From positions 1 through 64,000 of the forward strand of contig PAPM01000007.1 of assembly GCA_002708905.1 (NCBI GenBank): 64,000 nucleotides of DNA, read 5' to 3'. Positions 9,777-18,186 of the stretch are shown here, in pieces. Source of the DNA: Pseudomonadales bacterium (GTDB taxonomy: Bacteria; Pseudomonadota; Gammaproteobacteria; Pseudomonadales; Ketobacteraceae). Within the stretch, counting starts at the first letter, position 1, and each line of letters opens with the position of its first letter. The notes below the pieces were generated by a model. That model worked only from the letters and a program-made list of their open reading frames with translations. It made no database searches and had not been told where the DNA came from. The position numbers and the translations under genes were made by a program.

Positions 9777-10467
9777 TGTTGATCACACTGAAATCGCCAA
9801 GTTCGAATCCATTGCTGACAAATGGTGGGACCTGAACGGCGAATTCAAACCCTTACACGACATCAACCCGCTGCGTTTGAACTACATCAACGAGCGTACT
9901 TCTCTGGCGGACAAAGCGGTGCTGGACGTGGGTTGTGGTGGCGGCATTTTAAGCGAAGGCCTGGCCTATCGCGGCGCCCACGTCACCGGCATTGATATGG
10001 GCGAAGCCAATCTCAGCGCGGCCCGGGAACACGCCGGACTGAACAAGCTGAACATTGATTACCGCTGCGTTCCGGTAGAAGAGCTGGCCACTGAGATGCC
10101 CGCTGCGTTTGACGTGGTGACCTGTATGGAAATGCTGGAACATGTGCCGGATCCCGCCGCCATCGTGCAAGCCTGCGCGGCCCTGGTGAAACCGGGAGGA
10201 CACCTGTTTTTCTCCACCATCAACCGCAATCCCAAAGCCTATGCGATGGCCATTGTCGGCGCCGAATACATCATGAACCTGGTACCCAGGGGCACCCACG
10301 AATACATGAAGTTCATCAAGCCGTCAGAGCTATCCGCCTGGGCCCGCTGCGCCGGATTGGGTATCCGCGACTTGAGCGGCATGAGCGTCAACCCCCTGAC
10401 CATGAGCTTCAAAATCACCAAGGACGTGGACGTTAACTATTTCCTGCACTGCGTAAAAGCGGCCTGA
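9769..10467 (+). CDS. ubiG: Ubiquinone biosynthesis O-methyltransferase UbiG
   Basis: SAM-dependent methyltransferase (232 residues) carrying out both O-methylations of the ubiquinone ring. Starts MSNVDHTEIAKFESIADKWW, a UbiG signature. It has SAM motif I VLDVGCGGGILSEGLA near residue 48 and the HVPDP motif near 125. C-terminal PRGTHEYMKFIKPSEL is also typical. Overlap with the deaminase and five-base spacing to the next gene indicate one operon. Both ubiG and the deaminase handle SAM-derived chemistry, but the linkage is probably historical. Confidence 0.96.
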   Translation: MSNVDHTEIAKFESIADKWWDLNGEFKPLHDINPLRLNYINERTSLADKAVLDVGCGGGILSEGLAYRGAHVTGIDMGEANLSAAREHAGLNKLNIDYRCVPVEELATEMPAAFDVVTCMEMLEHVPDPAAIVQACAALVKPGGHLFFSTINRNPKAYAMAIVGAEYIMNLVPRGTHEYMKFIKPSELSAWARCAGLGIRDLSGMSVNPLTMSFKITKDVDVNYFLHCVKAA

Positions 10468-10472
10468 ACCCG

Positions 10473-11171
10473 ATGCCTGAGACTGAAGTAACGCAACCAT
10501 CACCACCCAAGCCTATTGAAGCCGTGCTGTTCGATCTGGACGGCACCCTGATCGATACGGCTCCCGACTTTGTGCGGATTCTGAATCAGCTGCGGCGGGA
10601 ACATGAACTGGAGCCGTTTCCCTATGACACCATCCGACAACAGGTTTCCAACGGTGCCCGCGCGCTGGTGACACTGGCCTTCGGTGGCGAAGACAGCAAT
10701 CCACGCTTTGCTGATCATTTGGAAACGTTACTGAACCGCTATGAACAGGGGCTGGCTGAAGACTCCTGTTTATTCGCCGGCTTGGACTCCGCCCTGCTGG
10801 CACTGGAGGCACGCAACATCCCCTGGGGTATTGTGACCAACAAACCCAGCCGCTATACCAACCCGTTGATAGCAGGGTTAGACCTGGCGCAACGCTGTGC
10901 GGTTGCGATCTGCCCGGACCAGGTAACGCACCGCAAACCCCACCCAGAGCCGATTTTTACCGCTTGCGAAAAAATCGGTGTCGATCCGGCTGCCACAATT
11001 TATGTGGGTGACCATGCGCGGGACATTGAAGCCGGCAAGCGTGCCAACAACTTCACCGTTGCTGCAGGCTGGGGCTATCTGAACGAGGGCGAACAAGCGG
11101 CAGACTGGCAAGCCCACATCACCCTGGCCACACCACAAGAGTTCAGTCATTGGCTGTTGACTCAGCTGTAA
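10473..11171 (+). CDS. mupP: HAD-superfamily phosphatase, MupP/Gph type
   Basis: HAD phosphatase (232 residues) with motif I LFDLDGTLIDTAPD (nucleophile Asp in DxDGT), motif II GIVTNKP, the conserved HRKPHPEP lysine region and motif IV YVGDHARDIEAG. The gene between ubiG and yciK is MupP (N-acetylmuramic acid 6-phosphate phosphatase of peptidoglycan recycling) in Pseudomonas, previously annotated phosphoglycolate phosphatase. The context supports MupP, while the sequence alone only supports the Gph-like family. It starts five bases after ubiG. The codons before the HAD core (MPETEVTQPSPPKP) form an unremarkable tail. Confidence 0.8.
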   Translation: MPETEVTQPSPPKPIEAVLFDLDGTLIDTAPDFVRILNQLRREHELEPFPYDTIRQQVSNGARALVTLAFGGEDSNPRFADHLETLLNRYEQGLAEDSCLFAGLDSALLALEARNIPWGIVTNKPSRYTNPLIAGLDLAQRCAVAICPDQVTHRKPHPEPIFTACEKIGVDPAATIYVGDHARDIEAGKRANNFTVAAGWGYLNEGEQAADWQAHITLATPQEFSHWLLTQL

Positions 11172-11257
11172 TGGCAGAATTCTGAACCGCTGTCTCATAC
11201 TGAACCCTCTGATCTGATAAACTGACTAATCTACAAGAAACAAAAACGGAATCGGTT

Positions 11258-12016
11258 ATGACTCAGGATTACACCCAATACCAGGCACCGGATAATCTGC
11301 TGCAAGACAAAGTGATTCTGGTGACCGGCGCCGGGGATGGTATCGGTAAAGCAGCCGCTCTCAGTTTTGCCCGCCTGGGCGCAACCGTGGTATTACTGGG
11401 TCGCACGGTTGAGAAACTGGAACAGGTTTACGACCAGATCGAAGCAGAAGGCGGCCCACAGCCCGCCATCGTACCATTGAACCTGGAGGCCGCAAGTCAT
11501 GTGGAATACAAACAGATTGCGGAAACCATTGAACAGGAATTCGGACGTCTGGACGGCCTGCTGCTGAACGCGGCCATTCTTGGGGATATCCGTCCCCTCG
11601 AATTCTATCCCATGGAATTGTTCGAGAAAGTCATGCAGACCAACGTGAACGCCCAGTTCATGCTGGTACGCTCGTTACTTCCTCAGCTGCGTCAATCCGA
11701 CCAGGGCTCCATTATTTTCACCACATCCTCGGTAGGCCGTGTTGGCCGCGCTAACTGGGGCGCCTATGCTATATCAAAATTTGCCATTGAAGGCATGATG
11801 CAAACGCTGGCGGACGAGTTGAAGGACACCAGCAACATCAAGGTGAATTGCATCAACCCGGGTGCGACCCGCACCCAGATGCGAGCCAGCGCCTACCCGG
11901 CGGAAGAACCGGCAAGTGTTTGCCCCCCTGAAGCCATCATGCCGCTCTACAACTTCCTAATGGGCGCCGATTCTGCCGGCGTAACCGGCCAATCACTGGA
12001 CGCTCAGAAGAAATAA
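11258..12016 (+). CDS. yciK: Short-chain dehydrogenase/reductase, YciK family
   Basis: Classical SDR of 252 residues. NAD(P)-binding TGAGDGIGKAAAL is near residue 28, LNAAILGDI near 107, the catalytic Ser near 150 (FTTSSVGR) and the active-site YAISK near 170. Family YciK members lie next to ubiG/mupP in Pseudomonas and have no settled substrate. An 86-base gap separates it from mupP, so it may have its own promoter. A strong hairpin follows the stop. Confidence 0.88.
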   Translation: MTQDYTQYQAPDNLLQDKVILVTGAGDGIGKAAALSFARLGATVVLLGRTVEKLEQVYDQIEAEGGPQPAIVPLNLEAASHVEYKQIAETIEQEFGRLDGLLLNAAILGDIRPLEFYPMELFEKVMQTNVNAQFMLVRSLLPQLRQSDQGSIIFTTSSVGRVGRANWGAYAISKFAIEGMMQTLADELKDTSNIKVNCINPGATRTQMRASAYPAEEPASVCPPEAIMPLYNFLMGADSAGVTGQSLDAQKK

Positions 12017-12023
12017 CGTCAAG

Positions 12024-12055
12024 GCGCTGACTTCCAGGCCTGAACAAGTCAGCGC
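12024..12055 (+). terminator. Hairpin after yciK, probable terminator
   Basis: Perfect ten-base-pair stem GCGCTGACTT / AAGTCAGCGC with a 12-base loop, eight bases after the yciK stop. No uridine run follows, so termination may be factor-assisted or the hairpin may mainly protect the 3' end. Confidence 0.5.
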
Positions 12056-12283
12056 ATCCCTCCTGATTAGCTAATAGCCATCTAAGAATGACTGGAATTT
12101 GACGCTCATCACAGTTTTCCACCCACCGCTACCGTTTCCTCCATCGCCTACCCTCCAAAACCTTTTGTAATATAAGGGAAAGCTGCGCGCTGTATACATT
12201 TTCAGCAAGACTGGCACAGTCTTGGCATTAAACCAGGTAGACAGACAAATATGTCAGAATCCGATTCAACTGAGGAAACACGA

Positions 12284-13231
12284 ATGAACGCGATTGTCAG
12301 TGCGCGGATAGTAGACCTGGACAGCGACGGACTGGTAAACAACCATACTCATAAAGCGCAGCTGTTTGATCCCCGCGGACACAAAGAGGCTTTGGCCCTA
12401 TCCCGTCTCAACGCCATTTTGCAGACCAGCATTGAGCTGCCTGAAATCGTTCGTCTTTTCTTTACGGAAGTGCGTCGAATTGTACCTTTGGACGGGCTGA
12501 GCTATGAGCACCAGCCCCAAAAATTTACGTTTCAGCAAGGCATTCAGGAAGGCCACAGCTCAAACTATCGGATTCAGACCGATAGCGACTATCTTGGAGA
12601 CCTGACCCTGTTCCGTAGCGGCAGAGCTTTTCAACAGGCAGACCTGGAGAAACTGGATCGTTTGATCTCCTATCTGGTATTTCCCCTGCGTAATGGTTTG
12701 CGCTACCAGGAAGCGGTGCGGGCGTCTCTTACCGATGGCCTTACTGGGGCCGGTAACCGCATCAGCCTGGATGCGGTGCTGAGTCGGGAAGTGGAACAAG
12801 CCAATCGCTATGGTCACCCGCTTTCCGTGATGATTCTGGACCTGGATCACTTTAAAGCGATCAATGACACCCACGGACACAGCGTGGGGGATCGGGTGCT
12901 GAAAACTATCGCAGATACCATTCAGAACAGCTCAAGGAATGCAGACATGACGTTCCGCTACGGCGGTGAAGAGTTTGTGGTTGTGTTGAACAAAACGGAT
13001 GCAGGCGGCGCCAAAGTCAGCGCGGAACGCATTCACCGCATTATCGAAAAGCTCACCATTGCGGTGGGAGACCTCGACATTCCAGTGACCACCAGCATTG
13101 GTGTGGCCAGTTTATGCCACGGCGAAACCCAGGAAGAGTTACTTCGTCGTGCGGACAGTGCTCTGTATGGTGCCAAACGGGGTGGTCGTAATCAGGTGGT
13201 GGTCGCCGAACCCGCATTGGCTCACGCATAA
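12284..13231 (+). CDS. Diguanylate cyclase (GGDEF domain)
   Basis: Makes cyclic di-GMP from GTP. The C-terminal GGDEF domain (about residues 150-305) has an intact active site GGEEF preceded at the right distance by an RxxD inhibitory site (RNAD). Both synthesis and product feedback are therefore predicted. The N-terminal 140 residues look like a small GAF-type sensor; no membrane segment is seen. The chosen ATG has GAGGAA six bases upstream. An in-frame ATG at 12251 would add 11 residues and cannot be excluded. A GGDEF gene sits in a similar place in Pseudomonas. It may feed c-di-GMP to FleQ, encoded further right. Confidence 0.9.
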   Translation: MNAIVSARIVDLDSDGLVNNHTHKAQLFDPRGHKEALALSRLNAILQTSIELPEIVRLFFTEVRRIVPLDGLSYEHQPQKFTFQQGIQEGHSSNYRIQTDSDYLGDLTLFRSGRAFQQADLEKLDRLISYLVFPLRNGLRYQEAVRASLTDGLTGAGNRISLDAVLSREVEQANRYGHPLSVMILDLDHFKAINDTHGHSVGDRVLKTIADTIQNSSRNADMTFRYGGEEFVVVLNKTDAGGAKVSAERIHRIIEKLTIAVGDLDIPVTTSIGVASLCHGETQEELLRRADSALYGAKRGGRNQVVVAEPALAHA

Positions 13232-13269
13232 AAAACGCCCCTCCGAGCTCAGGCAAAGGGGCGTTTTTT
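13230..13269. terminator. Bidirectional intrinsic terminator
   Basis: Perfect 13-base-pair stem (AAAAAACGCCCCT / AGGGGCGTTTTTT) with a 14-base loop between the convergent GGDEF gene and rluB. It has a U-tract in both directions. It begins at the GGDEF stop codon. Confidence 0.9.
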
Positions 13270-13286
13270 GGGATCTCTTTCTGTGA

Positions 13287-14126
13287 TCAATAGCGGCGGC
13301 GCCTTAGATAACCACCACGGCGGACTTCTTTTTCCACCGCCCGCTCTGAGCGAGCCTTGGCACGGCCATAAAGACCCGTGCGCTTGCGTAGCGCGGCACC
13401 GCAGCTTTCCGCCAGTTGATCAATGCTGTCTTTATCCAGTTCAATCCAGCGCCCAGCCTTCAAATTCCGCGGCAGATGCACATCACCATAGCGTACCCGG
13501 ATCAGGCGGCTCACCTGCACGCCCTGGGTTTCCCACATGCGTCTTACTTCACGCTTGCGACCTTCACGCAGGATGACATGGTACCAATGGTTGGTGCCTT
13601 CCCCCCCCCGGTCGATGATTTCATCAAATTTGGCCGGACCATCCACCAGCATGACGCCGGTGCGCAACGCCTCCAGGTTCTCGGCGCTGACTTCACCATG
13701 TACCCTGACCGCGTATTCCCGCTCGATATTGGACGAGGGGTGCATCATTCGATTGGCAAGATCACCATCGGTGGTAAACAGGATTAGGCCCTGACTATTA
13801 ATATCCAGACGGCCGATAGCCACCCAGCGCTGATCTTTCAAATTCGGCAACGCATCAAACACCGTGGGCCGACCACTGGGATCAGTGCGGGTACAGACCT
13901 CCCCTTCCGGCTTGTAGTACAGGATCACACGGCGGATGCTGTCTTCTTCCGCGTCAAAACTGACCACGCGGCCATCAACACGCAATTCATCGCCTTGCTC
14001 GATACGATCGCCCAGAGTAGCAATCTGCCCGTTCACGGAAACGCGACCGGCGTCAATCCACTCCTCCATCGCGCGACGGGAACCCAATCCGACCCGCGCC
14101 AGGACTTTCTGTATTTTTTCACTCAT
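13287..14126 (-). CDS. rluB: 23S rRNA pseudouridine synthase RluB
   Basis: RsuA-family pseudouridine synthase (279 residues) predicted to modify U2605 of 23S rRNA. N-terminal S4 RNA-binding domain (KIQKVLARVGLGSRRAMEEWI) is followed by the catalytic domain with GRLDINSQGLILFTTDGD (catalytic Asp near 110). The C-terminal tail is Arg-rich (KARSERAVEKEVRRGG...RRRRY), as common in RluB. It is downstream of scpB with a 172-base gap, so it probably has its own promoter. Separation from RluE/RluF is by length and by scpAB linkage. Confidence 0.93.
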   Translation of the reverse strand: MSEKIQKVLARVGLGSRRAMEEWIDAGRVSVNGQIATLGDRIEQGDELRVDGRVVSFDAEEDSIRRVILYYKPEGEVCTRTDPSGRPTVFDALPNLKDQRWVAIGRLDINSQGLILFTTDGDLANRMMHPSSNIEREYAVRVHGEVSAENLEALRTGVMLVDGPAKFDEIIDRGGEGTNHWYHVILREGRKREVRRMWETQGVQVSRLIRVRYGDVHLPRNLKAGRWIELDKDSIDQLAESCGAALRKRTGLYGRAKARSERAVEKEVRRGGYLRRRRY

Positions 14127-14298
14127 TACTTACTAAACCCACCAAAAATGCGTGAACCGGGAAAAACCAGTAACCACGCGGTACCAATACAACAGTCAAT
14201 GCAAATAAAACACAGTATAGTGCAGCCTCACGGCTACCTGACCGTCCTAATGGGCGGCAACACTGCGTAGATAATCGAAAAAATCTAGAATACTCAAC

Positions 14299-15036
14299 CT
14301 AAGTTAACTCATTGGGTTTGGAATCGTCCTGTTCTTCGTCCTGCTCAACACCCTCAAGGGTGCTCTCAGCAACAGATTCCGTTTGGGTATCAACAGGTTG
14401 TGGTTCATCCAAATCCACTTCGTCATCCGCCGGATCTTCCACCTCCAGCTGAGCATTGGGATCCAGCCCCTGCTGTACCAACTCCAACTCGGCATTAATG
14501 GTGTCCAGATCGCGGATCTCCGCCAGGGACGGCAACTCATCCAGGTTTTTCAGGTTGAAATAGTCAAGAAAGGTCCGGGTGGTACCGTACATGGCCGGAC
14601 GCCCGGGGACATCCCGATGCCCCACCACTCGAATCCATTCACGTTCCAGCAGGGTCTTGGTGATATGAGAACTGACACTGACACCCCGGATTTCCTCAAT
14701 TTCACCCCGGGTGATGGGTTGACGGTAGGCGATCAGCGCCAGCGTTTCCAACAGCGCCCTGGAGTAGCGAGCGGGTTTTTCTTCCCACAACCGACTCACC
14801 CATTCGCCCACACTCTCCTGCACCTGAAAGCGGAAACCGCTGGCCACTTCCTTCAGCATCACACCCCGCTCAGCGTACTCTTCTTTCAACTGGCTGATGG
14901 CTTCCACCAACATTTCCGTGGGTGGCGCTTCTTCCTCAAGAAACAACCCGGCTAACTTTTCCAGCTTCATGGGCTGACCGGCAGCAAACAGCGCGCCTTC
15001 AACTATGCGTTTTACCGTATCCTGATCAAGAGACAT
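14299..15036 (-). CDS. scpB: Segregation and condensation protein B
   Basis: Winged-helix partner of ScpA in the SMC-type condensin complex. The conserved core (about residues 1-175) includes ALLETLALIAYRQPITRGEIEEIRGV and a second winged helix ending in GTTRTFLDYFNLKNLDELP. An acidic, low-complexity tail follows (residues 185-245). It overlaps scpA by 11 bases, so translation is coupled. Slightly longer than the usual ScpB because of the tail. Confidence 0.95.
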   Translation of the reverse strand: MSLDQDTVKRIVEGALFAAGQPMKLEKLAGLFLEEEAPPTEMLVEAISQLKEEYAERGVMLKEVASGFRFQVQESVGEWVSRLWEEKPARYSRALLETLALIAYRQPITRGEIEEIRGVSVSSHITKTLLEREWIRVVGHRDVPGRPAMYGTTRTFLDYFNLKNLDELPSLAEIRDLDTINAELELVQQGLDPNAQLEVEDPADDEVDLDEPQPVDTQTESVAESTLEGVEQDEEQDDSKPNELT

Positions 15037-16132
15037 TGTTATTTTCTTCGCTATTCGGATCGAGTTCGTCCGCCTCGGCGGGTTTCAATTCTTCAGGCAG
15101 GGAAGGATCTTCATCCTGTTGTGCCAACACCGGGGGTGACACCGGTTCATAGGCTCCTTCCGCCATTTCCTCATCCAGTTCGATGTCTTCGTCTTCGGGG
15201 CCTGCTTCATGGGCGGATTCCCGCGCCTTCACATGAATGGGACCAAAGGCTTCACTCTGCACCAGCTCCACCAGGGATTCTTTCACCAGCTCCAGAATAG
15301 CCAGGAAGGTAACCACCACCCCCAAACGCCCTTCTTCATAGCTGAACAGGCTTACAAACGGCACGAACCGGTCCTGCCCAAGGCGATCCAGTACCTGGGT
15401 CATTCGTTCACGGGTGGAAAGCTTTTCCCGGCTGACCTGGTGGCTCTCAAACATGTCGGCCCGGTGCAATACCTCCTGCAACGCCAGCAGTACTTCACGC
15501 AGGTCCACTTCCGGATGGGGTTTGGACTTTTCGAACTTGGGTTGTTCAGCCGCCGCCAAATGGACTTCACGGCCCACACGGGGCAATTCGTCGATGTCTT
15601 CCGCTGCTTTTTTATAGCGCTCGTATTCCTGCAGACGGCGAATCAGCTCGGCCCGGGGATCGTGCTCGTCATCTTCTTCCTCGGTCTGCCGTGGCAGCAG
15701 CATGCGGGATTTGATTTCCCCCAACAATGCCGCCATCACCAGATATTCCGCCGCCAACTCCAGGTTCAGGCTCTTCATCAGCTCCACATAGTGCATGTAC
15801 TGCGAGGTGATTTGAGCGACGGGAATATCCAGGATGTCGAGGTTCTGCCGCTTAATAAGGTACAACAGCAGATCCAGCGGGCCTTCGAATGCCTCCAGAA
15901 TAACTTCCAGCGCATCCGGCGGGATGTATAAATCCTGCGGCAACTTGGTGAACGCTTCGCCATAGACCAGTGCAAAAGGCATTTCCTCCTGCAGAGGGTG
16001 ATGCCCCTCTTCAGACTCACCCTCTCTGGGAGGCTCAGCTTCCGTATTGGGCACCTGCTGGGATTCAGCATCGGTTGCCGCCGATTGCTCAGCAGGTGCT
16101 TCCAGCAAGGTGTCCTGTTCGGAAATGGTCAT
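15026..16132 (-). CDS. scpA: Segregation and condensation protein A
   Basis: Kleisin subunit of the bacterial condensin. The core (about residues 70-310) starts FEGPLDLLLYLIKRQNLDILDIPVAQIT and ends in the winged-helix segment VTFLAILELVKESLVELVQ. It is longer (368 residues) than typical 250-280-residue ScpA because of a 70-residue acidic N-terminal extension and an acidic C-terminal tail. It shares one base with the trpS stop (TAATG) and overlaps scpB. A kleisin-SMC partner (smc or mukB) is not in this window. Confidence 0.95.
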   Translation of the reverse strand: MTISEQDTLLEAPAEQSAATDAESQQVPNTEAEPPREGESEEGHHPLQEEMPFALVYGEAFTKLPQDLYIPPDALEVILEAFEGPLDLLLYLIKRQNLDILDIPVAQITSQYMHYVELMKSLNLELAAEYLVMAALLGEIKSRMLLPRQTEEEDDEHDPRAELIRRLQEYERYKKAAEDIDELPRVGREVHLAAAEQPKFEKSKPHPEVDLREVLLALQEVLHRADMFESHQVSREKLSTRERMTQVLDRLGQDRFVPFVSLFSYEEGRLGVVVTFLAILELVKESLVELVQSEAFGPIHVKARESAHEAGPEDEDIELDEEMAEGAYEPVSPPVLAQQDEDPSLPEELKPAEADELDPNSEENNNVS

Positions 16133-17346
16133 TAAAAATATCCCAGGCCCATGGCCTCTCGAACGTCTTCCAGAGTGTGTTTGGCCGCGTCACGGGCTTT
16201 TTCACAACCTTCGGCCACAATGCTCTTCACCAGATCCGGGTTGCCGGAGTATTCAGCAGCCCGCAACCGGATCGGCTTCAGCTCATCCTGCAGGGCATCG
16301 ATCAATGGCTTCTTGCAATCCAGACAACCAATACCTGCACTTCTACAGCCCTGTTGCGCCCACTCACGGGTGCTGTCGTCGGAGTACACCAGATGCCACT
16401 GCCAGACGGGGCACTTGTCGGGATCACCGGGATCCGTCAGCCGAACCCGCGCCGGATCCGTGGGCATGGTGCGAATCTTGTTCATCACTTCGTCTTCGGA
16501 GTCCCGCAACGTGATGGTGTTGTTGTAGGACTTGGACATCTTGCGGCCGTCCAGGCCGGGCATTTTGGAAGCGGGTGTCAACAGCGCCTGAGGCTCCGGC
16601 AGGATCACCTTACCGCTACCTTCGATAAAACCATGCAAGCGCTCTTTATCGCTCAAAGTAATGTTCTGCTGTTCCCGCACCAGTGCATGTGCGGTTTCCA
16701 GCGCTTCTTCATCGCCCTGCTCCTGGTATTTGTTGAGCAGGGTTCGATAGAGCTTGGCCGCCTTTTTACCCATTTTCTGGATCGCCTGCTCCACCAACTC
16801 CTCAAAGCCGGGCTCACGACCATACAGATAGTTAAATCGACGGGCCACTTCCCGGGTCAACTCAATATGGGACACCTGATCCGCCCCCACCGGCACCTGT
16901 CCCGCTCGATAAATCAGGATATCGGCACTCTGCAACAGGGGATAACCCAGGAAACCATAAGTGGCCAGGTCCTTTTCTTTCAGCTGTTCAATCTGGTCCT
17001 TGTAGGTGGGCACCCGTTCCAGCCAGCCCAATGGCGTCATCATCGACAACAACAGGTGGAGTTCAGCATGCTCCGGCACCCGGCTTTGGATAAACAGGGT
17101 CGCTGAACCCGGGTTAATACCCGCCGCCAGCCAATCAATGACCATATCCCAGACGGATTCCTCGATAACACGAGGGTCTTCGTAGTGAGTGGTGAGCGCA
17201 TGCCAATCCGCGACGAACAGGAAACACTCATATTCGTGCTGTAATTTCACCCAATTTTTGAGTACGCCGTGATAATGGCCGAGATGCAGGCTGCCTGTGG
17301 GCCGCATGCCCGAAAGGACACGCTGCTCCGAAACTGCTGAGCTCAA
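16132..17346 (-). CDS. trpS: Tryptophanyl-tRNA synthetase
   Basis: Class I aminoacyl-tRNA synthetase of the long (about 400-residue) type. HIGH-equivalent motif GSLHLGHYHG is near residue 17 and KMSKS (GRKMSKSYNNT) near 270. Translation appears to begin at a TTG: the next Met is inside the conserved GMRPTG motif, and AGGAG lies six bases before the TTG. A good sigma-70 promoter and a leader hairpin precede it. It shares its stop with the scpA start, making trpS-scpA-scpB one unit, as in Pseudomonas relatives. Confidence 0.95.
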   Translation of the reverse strand: MSSAVSEQRVLSGMRPTGSLHLGHYHGVLKNWVKLQHEYECFLFVADWHALTTHYEDPRVIEESVWDMVIDWLAAGINPGSATLFIQSRVPEHAELHLLLSMMTPLGWLERVPTYKDQIEQLKEKDLATYGFLGYPLLQSADILIYRAGQVPVGADQVSHIELTREVARRFNYLYGREPGFEELVEQAIQKMGKKAAKLYRTLLNKYQEQGDEEALETAHALVREQQNITLSDKERLHGFIEGSGKVILPEPQALLTPASKMPGLDGRKMSKSYNNTITLRDSEDEVMNKIRTMPTDPARVRLTDPGDPDKCPVWQWHLVYSDDSTREWAQQGCRSAGIGCLDCKKPLIDALQDELKPIRLRAAEYSGNPDLVKSIVAEGCEKARDAAKHTLEDVREAMGLGYF

Positions 17347-17384
17347 GGTAAACTCCTGATTTTAATATTGTATTTGGTCGTCAA

Positions 17385-17418
17385 CGGCACCTTCCCCAGC
17401 CCTGTGGCCACGGTGCCG
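17385..17418 (-). other. Hairpin in the trpS leader
   Basis: Inverted repeat CGGCACC / GGTGCCG (seven base pairs, 20-base loop) between the trpS promoter and its start codon, so it should be in the untranslated leader. No T-box or leader-peptide Trp codons were seen. Confidence 0.4.
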
Positions 17419-17432
17419 AGACGAAAGGTGTG

Positions 17433-17460
17433 ATTATAGCGATATTCGTCACGCTGTCGA
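17433..17460 (-). promoter_or_regulatory. Sigma-70 promoter for trpS-scpAB
   Basis: On the minus strand a TCGACA -35 (five of six) is separated by 16 bases from a perfect TATAAT -10. It lies about 90 bases upstream of the trpS TTG start. Confidence 0.6.
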
Positions 17461-17525
17461 AGAGCGAAGCATGGGTTACAGGGGCTGGTCCGCACTTTGA
17501 TTAACCAACTCACTCTCGGGCCTGC

Positions 17526-18146
17526 TCATTGGAACGGAGATGGGTCGCCCTTACCTTCCCGCAGCACGATGGGGGAATCGGTTTCCAGATCCACTACCGT
17601 GGTGGTTTCCATCTCACCCCAGCCGCCGTCCAGCACCAGATCCACCTGCTTACCTACCCGTTCGTAGATTTCCTCGGGATCGATCAGTGGATATTCCTCC
17701 CCGGGCAACAACAGAGTGGTACTCATGATGGGCTCGCCCAGCTCTTCCAGCAGCGCCTGTACCACGGCATTATCAGGGACCCGCAGACCAAGGGTTTTCT
17801 TTTTGGCGTGCATCAACCGCCGGGGGACTTCTCCGGTGGCCCGCAGGATAAAAGTATAGGCACCTGGGGTATTGGCTTTCAGCAGGCGAAAGGCCCAGTT
17901 TTCAACCTTGGCGTAGATCGCCAATTCGGAAAGGTCACGGCACAAAATAGTAAACTGGTGCTTGTCATCCAGCTGACGCATCTGCACGATGCGCTCCAGT
18001 CCCCGCTTGTTCTCCAGCGCGCAACCGACCGCGTAGGCCGCATCGGTGGGATAAATCACCACTTCACCACTGCGAATACGATCTGCAGCCTGCTTAATCA
18101 ACCGCTTCTGCGGATTTTCCGGGTGAATTCGAAAAATATCGGTCAT
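17526..18146 (-). CDS. yciO: YciO-type Sua5/YrdC family protein
   Basis: TsaC/Sua5/YciO superfamily protein (206 residues). The fold-defining segments GEVVIYPTDAAYAVGCALENK (nucleotide pocket), KHQFTILCRDLSELA, and PGAYTFILRAT are present. Sequence details (MTDIFRIHPENPQKRLI start, MHAKKKTLGLRVPDN) match the YciO branch rather than TsaC. Its role in threonylcarbamoyl-adenosine tRNA modification is therefore less certain. It is downstream of the PHP nuclease gene by 40 bases and probably co-transcribed with it. The same pair occurs near trpS/scpA in related genomes. Confidence 0.88.
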   Translation of the reverse strand: MTDIFRIHPENPQKRLIKQAADRIRSGEVVIYPTDAAYAVGCALENKRGLERIVQMRQLDDKHQFTILCRDLSELAIYAKVENWAFRLLKANTPGAYTFILRATGEVPRRLMHAKKKTLGLRVPDNAVVQALLEELGEPIMSTTLLLPGEEYPLIDPEEIYERVGKQVDLVLDGGWGEMETTTVVDLETDSPIVLREGKGDPSPFQ

Positions 18147-18186
18147 GGTCCTTGCCTACTCACGGACAGGTTCGTTACAACTAACA

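Noticed and set aside
14214-14219. TATACT-like -10 upstream of rluB
   Set aside because: No matching -35 at a sensible distance; too weak to list.
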